Shown here piece after piece: positions 31,844 to 37,641 of a stretch of 37,641 bases of DNA. The DNA comes from Deltaproteobacteria bacterium. GTDB lineage: Bacteria; Myxococcota; JADLHZ01. Position 1 is the stretch's first letter; each line of letters begins with the position of its first letter. The DNA lies in assembly GCA_020848545.1 (NCBI GenBank), contig JADLHZ010000023.1:1-37641 (forward strand), in the 5' to 3' direction. A model generated the notes under the pieces. The model was not told the origin of the DNA. It saw nothing but the letters and a program-made list of their open reading frames with translations, and ran no database searches. The translations under genes and the position numbers were made by a program.

Positions 31844-32674
31844 TCAGGCCGCTGCCTTTGTCAGGTCGGAGCTCATCTTCCAGAGCCGCTCGGCGAGTCC
31901 CGGTTGCTTCGCTTGGCCGCCGATCGTGACCGGCTTGCAGTCCGCATAGAGCTTTCCGCTCACGCCTTCGACCGCGGGCGAGGTCGCGAGGTAAACCGCC
32001 GTGCTCGCACCCTTCTCGAGCGAGCGGGCCATCAGCTTGAACACGAAGGTGAAGAATTTGGGCACGTCGTTCAGGAGCTCTGTCTGCACGACGCCGGGGT
32101 GCATGGCGTTGACGGTCACGCCCGTGCCTTCGAGGCGCTTCGAGAGCTCCATCGTGAAGAGAATGAGCCCGAGCTTCGTACGCCCCATCGACGACATGAA
32201 CGAATAGCTCTTCTCGAGCATCAGATCGTCGAGATCGATCTTGAGGCCCATGGTCTTCGTCGCGACGTTGACGATCCGGGCCGGTACGCTCGCTTTCATG
32301 GTGTCGAGCAGAAGATGCGTCAGCAAGAAGTGCGAGAGATAGTTGGTCGCCAGCACTCGCTCGATGCCTTCTTTCGTGACCTCGCGCTTCTGCAAGAAGA
32401 TGCCAGCGTTGTTGACCAGCACGTGCAGCTTGTCATGCCGCGACTTGAGCTCGGCAGCAGCCCGGCGCACGTCCTCTTGCAGCGATAAGTCGCAGACGAT
32501 GAGCTCGACGTTGCTGTTGCCCGTCGCGTCGATGATCGCGCGTCGCGCTTGTTCTCCCTTGCCTTTGCTACGGCACAGCATGACGACAGTCGCGCCCTTC
32601 TGCGCGACCGCCCGCGCCGTCTCGAAGCCGATACCGCGGTTTGCTCCAGTAATGAGACAGACTTTCCCCTTCAT
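31844..32674 (-). CDS. SDR protein with non-canonical active site
   Basis: A 276-aa SDR of the retinol-dehydrogenase-like group. The cofactor motif T-G-A-N-R-G-I-G (9-16) and the Arg at C-R-S (after beta-2, pointing to NADP) are normal, as is N-N-A-G (88-91). The catalytic set is not: where Y-x-x-x-K is expected, Met163 and Lys167 are found (M-G-R-T-K), and the usual serine pair after V-N-V is Ala138-Thr139. Dehydrogenase activity is doubtful; it may bind NADP(H) without normal turnover, or use another residue such as Tyr157. The start overlaps the stop of the medium-chain reductase (ATGA), so the two are coupled. A degenerate SDR copy follows directly. Confidence 0.88.
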   Translation of the reverse strand: MKGKVCLITGANRGIGFETARAVAQKGATVVMLCRSKGKGEQARRAIIDATGNSNVELIVCDLSLQEDVRRAAAELKSRHDKLHVLVNNAGIFLQKREVTKEGIERVLATNYLSHFLLTHLLLDTMKASVPARIVNVATKTMGLKIDLDDLMLEKSYSFMSSMGRTKLGLILFTMELSKRLEGTGVTVNAMHPGVVQTELLNDVPKFFTFVFKLMARSLEKGASTAVYLATSPAVEGVSGKLYADCKPVTIGGQAKQPGLAERLWKMSSDLTKAAA

Positions 32675-33633
32675 GACTCGACCCCTTTGTTAGGTACGAT
32701 GGCGAGCTTGCCGACCACACGCCCGGTCTCGACGCGGCGATGCGCTTCTGCAAGCTCGCTCCAGGTGTAAATGCGCTCGACGACGGGGCGGACCTTTCCG
32801 CTCTCGATCATCGCGCCAAGACCGTCGAGCAGCGCGCCCGAGGTTTGTACGAAAAAGACGACGGTGCGGCGTGAGGACAAGAGATTGCGCGCTTTGGCTT
32901 CTGCTGATTCGAGCGGATTTCCCGTCACAGTGATGAGAGCGCCGCCCTTCTTGACGAGCTTTCGCATCGGCGCGAGCGAGGGACCGCGAACGCAGTTGAG
33001 CACGATGTCGTAGCTGTCGTGCCCGACGGAGAACGGATCTTCCTTCGTGTAGTCAACCACGTGAGCGGCACCGAGCTCACGCACGAGACCTGTCTTTTGC
33101 GTGCTGCACGTCGCTGTCACTTCCGCGCCGAGCGCGCTGGCGATCTGAATCGCATACGTGCCGACGCCGCCTGCACCACCGTTGATGAACACGCGCATGC
33201 CAGGTTTGACCGTCGAGTGAACGGTGAGCGCTTCGTAAGCGGTGGCGCCTACGCCTGGAACGGTACCCGCCTCGGCCCAGCTCAATGAGCTTGGCACGCG
33301 ACCAAGATAGTTCTCGGGAACGACGGCGAGCTCGCCGTAGCCACCGCCGCGCTCGAGCCCCATGTAGGCGAACACGCGGTCGCCCTTCTTGAAGCGCGTC
33401 ACTCCTGCGCCAACCTCGGCGACTTCACCTGCGAGATCGACGCCGAGCACCGCGGGCAGGCGCAAGCGAATGAAGGCCTTGAGCGCACCCGAGCGTAGCC
33501 CCGCGTCGACGGGATTGACGCTCGACCCACGCACGGTGACGAGCGCTTCGTGCGGTCCCGGCGCTTTCGTCTCGACCTCGCCCGCTTCGAATACTTCCGG
33601 GCCGCCATAACGGCGAATGAGCATCGCTTTCAT
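32671..33633 (-). CDS. Medium-chain reductase, quinone oxidoreductase-like
   Basis: A 320-aa zinc-free MDR enzyme. The frame is open upstream, but ATG 33633 gives the standard start, M-K-A-M-L-I-R-R-Y-G-G-P-E-V. The GroES-like part has the G-x-D-x-A-G-E-V motif near 63-70 and G-D-R-V-F-A. The Rossmann loop N-G-G-A-G-G-V-G-T-Y-A is near 150-160, followed by A-T-C-S. No Cys/His zinc cluster is present. Members reduce quinones or enones with NADPH. It lies 26 bp behind the NADP-binding gene and overlaps the SDR gene by 4 bp, so all three are in one operon. Confidence 0.93.
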   Translation of the reverse strand: MKAMLIRRYGGPEVFEAGEVETKAPGPHEALVTVRGSSVNPVDAGLRSGALKAFIRLRLPAVLGVDLAGEVAEVGAGVTRFKKGDRVFAYMGLERGGGYGELAVVPENYLGRVPSSLSWAEAGTVPGVGATAYEALTVHSTVKPGMRVFINGGAGGVGTYAIQIASALGAEVTATCSTQKTGLVRELGAAHVVDYTKEDPFSVGHDSYDIVLNCVRGPSLAPMRKLVKKGGALITVTGNPLESAEAKARNLLSSRRTVVFFVQTSGALLDGLGAMIESGKVRPVVERIYTWSELAEAHRRVETGRVVGKLAIVPNKGVES

Positions 33634-33659
33634 GTCTGTCCCTCCGCGAACACGCGGCC

Positions 33660-34343
33660 TCAGCGAACGATCTTCAGATTGAACATCGGCGTCTTGAGCG
33701 CGCCCCAGAGCCGCACCCAGAGCGGCAGCCACATCTCGGTGCCGCGGGACATCGCGATGCCGCCAAGGTCGATCACGTCCTTCCAACCAAACCAGTCTTT
33801 GAGGATGCGCGTGACCTCGGCCTTTGCCTCCGCATCGTCGCCCGCGACGAACATCGAGTGATCACCGCCTTTGAGCTGCGCGGGATCGACCATCAAGAAG
33901 GCGTTCACGGTATTGAGGGTCTTGACCACCTTCGTCTTTGGCAGTGCGCGCTGAATCTGCTCGCCAAGTGAGTCGGTGTTCGACACCGTGAGCGACGGCG
34001 GCATGCCCTTCGAGAAGTCGAGCGGATTCGTGATGTCGACAAGGATCTTGCCGGCGAGCGCTCCTTCTCCGGCGAGCGAAAGGCCGGCGAGCGCGAATTG
34101 CCCCGAGAGCGCGTTCACCACGATCTCGCCGTGTGCGGCGGCCTCGGCGAAGGTCCCGAGGGTCACCTTCGGATGGCTCTCGAGCCACGTCCGTACTGGC
34201 GGACCTCCCGCCTTGTCGTTTTCGCTGCGCGCAAGCGTCGCCTTCACGTCGCGCGTACCGAGCTTCACCGAGTGGCCGAGCGAGCTCAGCTTGCCCGCGA
34301 TCGTCTTTGCCACCATTTCCGTTCCAAGGATTCCGATGTTCAT
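33660..34343 (-). CDS. NADP-binding reductase (F420-dependent reductase-like)
   Basis: A 227-aa Rossmann protein of the NPDR/F420-reductase-like family, a paralogue of the gene at 2118. ATG 34343 has a GGGAG ribosome site 7 nt upstream. The N-terminal loop reads G-I-L-G-T-E-M-V-A-K instead of G-x-G-x-x-G, so the second and third glycines are lost. Later family strands remain: I-L-V-D-I-T-N-P-L and V-V-K-T-L-N-T-V-N, as well as R-D-V-K after beta-2 (an Arg favouring NADP). It is the first gene of the LysR-controlled operon. Cofactor binding may be weaker or different; function is not known. Confidence 0.85.
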   Translation of the reverse strand: MNIGILGTEMVAKTIAGKLSSLGHSVKLGTRDVKATLARSENDKAGGPPVRTWLESHPKVTLGTFAEAAAHGEIVVNALSGQFALAGLSLAGEGALAGKILVDITNPLDFSKGMPPSLTVSNTDSLGEQIQRALPKTKVVKTLNTVNAFLMVDPAQLKGGDHSMFVAGDDAEAKAEVTRILKDWFGWKDVIDLGGIAMSRGTEMWLPLWVRLWGALKTPMFNLKIVR

Positions 34344-34432
34344 GATGTCTCCCTTTCCTTTGGGAAACATACGACTCCGAGCAGAGGTTGACCAGACTGT
34401 CTCGGGCAATCTATCGTTAACTTTTGTTCAAC

Positions 34433-35329
34433 ATGACCCTACGTGCCGATCTCTTTGCTGGAATTCTTCCGTTCGTACGCACGGCCGAAGAGAAGAGCTT
34501 CAGCCGCGCCGCGACCGATCTTGGCGTCACGACCGCTGCGGTGAGCAAGGCGGTGAAGAAGCTCGAGGACGATCTCGGCGTGAAGCTCCTCGACCGGAGC
34601 TCACGGCTCGTCACGCTCACCAAAGCCGGAGCGGTCTTCCTCGAGCGGTGTCGTCAAGCGGTGCTGAACGTGCAGGGCGCGCGCGAGGCGATGCATGCCG
34701 CGACGAAGGAACCGCAGGGCGAGATCGCCGTGACGCTACCGTTCATTCTCGCGCCGTTCGTGGTGCCGAGCCTCGGTCGGCTGAGCGCGCAGTACTCGCG
34801 GCTGTCCTTCCGTTTCAACATGAGCGACCGGCTCGCGCGCCTCGCCGACGAGAGCTACGACGTCGCGATCCGCATGGGCGAGCTCGAAGATTCGAGCCTC
34901 GTCGCCCGCCTCTTGCGCAAGACGCGATGGGTCACCGTCGCCTCTCCGAGCTACGTCGCCAGGCACGCAGCACCGAAGAATCCCTCGGACGTCGCTGAGC
35001 ACAACTGCCTCCGCTTCGTTGGACCAAACGGCAAGCCACGAGACTGGGTGTTTCGCGAGGGCGCGCGCTCGGTGAACCTTCGCTGCAAGGGAAACCTGCT
35101 CATCGATCATGGCAACTATCTGCTCGGCGCCGCCGAAGCGGGAATGGGCCTGTGCCAGGTGCTCGACTTCATGGTCGAGGCGCCGCTGCGCGAAGGGAAG
35201 CTCGTCGAGCTGCTCGGCGGGTTCTCTGCGTCGGGTCCACAAATCCACGCGCTGACGACGACGGGACGCGCGAGCTCCGCCAACGTGCGCGCGTTCATGC
35301 GCTTCTTGGTCGAAGCGTTTCGCGGCTAG
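34433..35329 (+). CDS. LysR-family transcriptional regulator
   Basis: A 298-aa regulator with a complete LysR plan: helix-turn-helix at 8-65 (S-F-S-R-A-A-T-D-L-G-V, T-A-A-V-S-K-A-V-K-K-L-E), then the effector domain with Y-D-V-A-I-R-M-G-E-L and the late G-M-G-L-C-Q-V loop. It belongs to the large CrgA/DsdC-like group that often controls a divergent oxidoreductase operon. ATG 34433 is used; a TTG 9 bp upstream is possible. It is divergent to the NADP-binding gene at 34343 with an 89-bp spacer that contains GTTAAC near 34416. Its stop is 35 bp from the convergent gene at 35365. Confidence 0.93.
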   Translation: MTLRADLFAGILPFVRTAEEKSFSRAATDLGVTTAAVSKAVKKLEDDLGVKLLDRSSRLVTLTKAGAVFLERCRQAVLNVQGAREAMHAATKEPQGEIAVTLPFILAPFVVPSLGRLSAQYSRLSFRFNMSDRLARLADESYDVAIRMGELEDSSLVARLLRKTRWVTVASPSYVARHAAPKNPSDVAEHNCLRFVGPNGKPRDWVFREGARSVNLRCKGNLLIDHGNYLLGAAEAGMGLCQVLDFMVEAPLREGKLVELLGGFSASGPQIHALTTTGRASSANVRAFMRFLVEAFRG

Positions 35330-35364
35330 CAGCAAGGCGGTCGGCCGCGCGAATAGTCGTCGCT

Positions 35365-36936
35365 TCAGTCGAGCAAACGCGCCTGCTGTACGTCGTCGTC
35401 GTCGACCAGACGGCCTTCGTCGTTGACGAGGAAGGAACGATATCCCTGCGTCACGACACGACAACGGATCGCTCGTGACCAAGGACTCTCCCACCCAGGC
35501 GCCGAGCCGACGACGACCTCCAAGAACCGACCAAGCTCCGCGGCTCGCGTCTTCATCGCATAGAGCCCCGGCTCGTCGCGATGGGCCCAGGGCGCAGGGA
35601 TCGGGGTGTCCAGAAAACCCCATCGCAGTCGGAGGTGACCGTGGAGCCGCCCGTATTGGTAAAGCGCAAAGAGAGCCTTGGCGTCGGCCTCGAGCCGACG
35701 AACGAGGCGTCCGCGCTCGCCACGATCCAGGTAGCCGCGCAAGCGCTCGGCGTCGCCCAGGGGCTGGCTGATTCCGCACGAGCCTTGAATGAGCATGGCG
35801 GCGGTGATTTTTAGCGACCGGCCCCGCTGGTTGAGTGTCATCGACTTCTGCGGCGGTCCGAGCTCGGCGAGCCTCCGATCAGCGGAGGTGAAGTCGATCG
35901 TCTGCAGGAGCCAGCGCACGTCTAGCGCGGCGATGACGTCGTAGTCTTTGAGGCGGTTGCGCACTTGCTCGAGCTCGACGCGTGCGTAGGTGTCGATGCT
36001 CCGTGACTCGACATCGACGAGCACCACGACCTCTGGCGCGCTCGGCGGAAAGGCGTGGACGATCACGCGACGAAGACGGGAAAGCTCCGCGGCTCTCTGC
36101 TCACGTTGCCTGTCGGCTTCCTTTGTGGCCGCCTCGAACTCGGCGGGGCTCTGGCGGCGGTCCGCCCACTTTCTGTCCATCGCGATCCGCTCACGGACGG
36201 CGCGGCGGGCGGACCGTAGCTCGTTGCCTCGCTCGGCGATCTCCCAGCGGCCGTCCTCACGCACTCGGATAGCCGAGCCTCTTCTCCAATAGACGGCGGA
36301 CTCGGCGCTCAACCGATGGTGCGGGGTTCTGGTGTTCACGAACTCGATGACCGCTGCGGGTTCCATTGGGCCCGCGTGCGCATCGAGGACGGCGAGAGCA
36401 ATCCGCTGAGCAGACCAGTTGTGTGCGCCCGAAACGCGCCAAGCCTCGTCGAGCTCACGGGCGCTGAGCGCGACCTCGTCATCGTCGGGAATCGGACTCG
36501 GCGCGATCTTCAGCGTCGGCTTGGCGCGAACCCGTGGCGGCCTGAGTCCAAGCCGAAACACCCAGAGATCGAGATCGTCATCGTGTGGGTCGAGCGCATA
36601 GAGATCGCCCGTTCGATACACCGGAGGACGCGCCGGTCGGCATCGTTTCAAAGATGCGAGCGCGTCCTCCGCGGGCGCGATGTCAGCCCGTTCAAAGCGC
36701 CCTGCGATCGCTGCAAGCGTCATCGGCTCGCCTCGTTCGAGCAAGGCAACGAGCATGAGCGCGAAGACGTTCGCGTCGGGGTGCGCGCGCACCGCTTCGA
36801 CTGTTGGCACATCGATTCCAAGTTGCTCGCAGTACGCGTTGCCCTTGCTCACGGTCGAAGTATCTTGGCTCGCTGGGACCACTGTTGGCAACGTTTCCGC
36901 CTCGCCTCCTGTGCCTGATTCATCGCAGCGCACCAT
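35365..36936 (-). CDS. Unrecognised 523-aa protein with winged-helix-like N-terminus
   Basis: No family that I can name with confidence. The open frame runs to 37566, but the stretch above ATG 36936 is antisense to a zinc-finger gene and of odd composition, so ATG 36936 is used. Residues about 45-100 and 190-240 look like two winged-helix units (M-T-L-A-A-I-A-G-R-F; A-A-V-I-E-F-V-N-T-R). A charged helical linker follows (about 245-300). The C-terminal half starts with V-V-V-L-V-D-V-E-S-R-S-I-D and has G-P-P-Q-K-S-M-T-L-N-Q-R-G-R, G-S-C-G-I, Y-Q-Y-G-R and G-S-A-P-G-W-E motifs that appear conserved-like (Gly, Pro and Trp rich). It is divergent by 132 bp from a zinc-finger/ParB-like pair, so a DNA-related role in a mobile element is inferred only from position. 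Confidence 0.65.
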   Translation of the reverse strand: MVRCDESGTGGEAETLPTVVPASQDTSTVSKGNAYCEQLGIDVPTVEAVRAHPDANVFALMLVALLERGEPMTLAAIAGRFERADIAPAEDALASLKRCRPARPPVYRTGDLYALDPHDDDLDLWVFRLGLRPPRVRAKPTLKIAPSPIPDDDEVALSARELDEAWRVSGAHNWSAQRIALAVLDAHAGPMEPAAVIEFVNTRTPHHRLSAESAVYWRRGSAIRVREDGRWEIAERGNELRSARRAVRERIAMDRKWADRRQSPAEFEAATKEADRQREQRAAELSRLRRVIVHAFPPSAPEVVVLVDVESRSIDTYARVELEQVRNRLKDYDVIAALDVRWLLQTIDFTSADRRLAELGPPQKSMTLNQRGRSLKITAAMLIQGSCGISQPLGDAERLRGYLDRGERGRLVRRLEADAKALFALYQYGRLHGHLRLRWGFLDTPIPAPWAHRDEPGLYAMKTRAAELGRFLEVVVGSAPGWESPWSRAIRCRVVTQGYRSFLVNDEGRLVDDDDVQQARLLD

Positions 36937-37068
36937 GTTACGAGCAGCGGTTTCAATGCGACCCTTCGCCGCTCGCCAGAATTGAGCCTGTCGTGCTCGC
37001 CAAAAATGGACCGGTGAATCAGCGCGGCGGCGAGCGTCGTCGCGCTGAACAGTACCGAGCATCGAGGC

Positions 37069-37506
37069 ATGGCTCGCAAGCGACCGTGCCGGTTTTGTCG
37101 TCGATGGTTCCGTCCTGATCCACGCGTTGGCGATCGTCAGCGGGCGTGCAGCGAAGGCGAGTGCCAGGAGCGGCAGCGCGAGCTGACGCAGCGCAACTGG
37201 CGAGCGGCGCACCAAGACTACTTCACGGCGAGGCGGATCCAGGAGCGCGCTGCGCATGAGCCCGGGCGGCGGCCGGAGCCGTTGCGTTTGCCGGGTGCTC
37301 TCGGCCGACTTCCCTGGGACCTCGCGCAAGACCAGTTCGAGACCCAAGGTGCCGATTTCATTGCGATCTTCGGCCGAGTCCTCTGGCGGCACGCGCAAGA
37401 CCAGATGCGAGGCTATGTGCTCGATTCGGCGGCGGAATCTCGCCGACTTCAGGCAGAAGCCGCGAAAGACCAGATGGCGGTTGAGGCAAGAAGTCGCCCG
37501 CCATGA
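37069..37506 (+). CDS. CxxC zinc-finger protein of a ParB-linked module
   Basis: A 145-aa basic protein. The N-terminus has a treble-clef-like zinc site, Cys7-x2-Cys10 and Cys27-x4-Cys32, followed by an Arg/Gln-rich helix (Q-R-N-W-R-A-A-H-Q-D-Y-F). The C-terminal half is helical (Q-D-Q-F-E-T-Q-G). I recall similar short proteins directly before ParB-like genes and IS21-type transposases in GC-rich genomes; this cannot be checked here. Its stop overlaps the next start (ATGA), so the two are coupled. It probably binds DNA. The flank lies at the window edge, so the rest of the element is not seen. Confidence 0.7.
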   Translation: MARKRPCRFCRRWFRPDPRVGDRQRACSEGECQERQRELTQRNWRAAHQDYFTARRIQERAAHEPGRRPEPLRLPGALGRLPWDLAQDQFETQGADFIAIFGRVLWRHAQDQMRGYVLDSAAESRRLQAEAAKDQMAVEARSRPP

Positions 37507-37641
37507 TGGTCCTCGAATTCCACCAGCTCGATCTGCGCTACGCCGAGATCCGAAGCGGCGATGCAAAGAAGGAGAAGCGGCTGCTCGCCTCGCTCGCCGA
37601 GCACGGTCAGCAGGCGCCGGTGATCGTCGTGCGCGGCGAGC
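37503..37641 (+). CDS. ParB-like nuclease/partition protein, partial
   Basis: Only the first 46 codons fall inside the window. The start ATG 37503 (or ATG 37506) overlaps the zinc-finger stop. The visible pattern, L-R-Y-A-E-I-R, then R-L-L-A-S-L-A-E-H-G-Q-Q-A-P-V-I-V-V, is the ParB/Srx N-terminal fold, where the R-L-x-x-S-I/L-x-x-x-G-Q-x-x-P-V-x-V segment precedes the catalytic G-x-x-R motif beyond the edge. The function could be plasmid-type partition or element mobility. Confidence 0.75.
   Translation, partial: MMVLEFHQLDLRYAEIRSGDAKKEKRLLASLAEHGQQAPVIVVRGE

Noticed and set aside
31799-32488. 229-aa frame antisense to the SDR gene
   Set aside because: Overlaps a clear SDR with conserved motifs; composition is that of a shadow frame.
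36937-37566. N-terminal extension of the 523-aa protein (open frame to 37566)
   Set aside because: It lies antisense to the zinc-finger/ParB-like genes, is Arg-rich without domain-like pattern, and ATG 36936 gives a natural start.

Overview
The window is GC-rich, densely coding DNA from a Gram-negative bacterium. A V4R-type sigma-54 activator, several LysR/SDR/pirin modules, very large caspase-propeller proteins, a Tat signal and a ParB/zinc-finger mobile module together suggest Myxococcota (former Deltaproteobacteria). This is inference from gene content; no rRNA or other phylogenetic marker is present. I saw no tRNA, rRNA or CRISPR array.

Region 1 (1-11.3 kb) reads as redox and electrophile/aromatic-compound stress. 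A sigma-54 activator that lacks its DNA-binding domain lies divergent to a YceI - NADP-binding - SDR - SnoaL-like operon. A good -24/-12 promoter and a perfect 12-bp inverted repeat lie between them. A LysR gene is divergent to a Tat-targeted DODA-type dioxygenase, followed by FMN reductase, pirin, SnoaL-like and TerC genes. A second LysR gene is divergent to a SnoaL-like gene and a second pirin.

Region 2 (11.3-14.1 kb) is accessory: a DUF429 predicted nuclease behind a three-hairpin repeat, a DUF932 plasmid/phage-type protein behind a nested hairpin leader, and a small winged-helix-like protein. The hairpin repeat plus the DUF429 5' end recurs at 24.6-25.0 kb as a wrecked copy, so a 13-kb segment is bracketed by direct repeats.

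Region 3 (14.2-23.1 kb) is an ion/stress-homeostasis block. A four-gene minus-strand run (tandem universal stress protein, CPA2 antiporter, beta-CASP RNase-like protein, Ca/Na exchanger) is divergent from a second CPA2 antiporter. A CPBP protease and the frameshifted tail of a P-type ATPase follow.

Region 4 (23.1-31.3 kb) is the most defence-like part: an AbiEi/AbiEii type IV toxin-antitoxin pair, the repeat with the dead DUF429 copy, then two very large convergent genes. Each of these encodes an exported-looking N-terminal beta-propeller protein with a C-terminal caspase (C14) domain and an intact His/Cys dyad. This pair is the best candidate for an undescribed system.

Region 5 (31.4-35.3 kb) is a LysR-controlled redox operon (NADP-binding protein, medium-chain reductase, an SDR with a missing catalytic Tyr, and an SDR pseudogene) that partly repeats the logic of region 1. 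Region 6 (35.4 kb to the end) starts what looks like a mobile module: an unrecognised 523-aa protein divergent from a CxxC zinc-finger protein that overlaps a ParB-like gene cut by the window edge.
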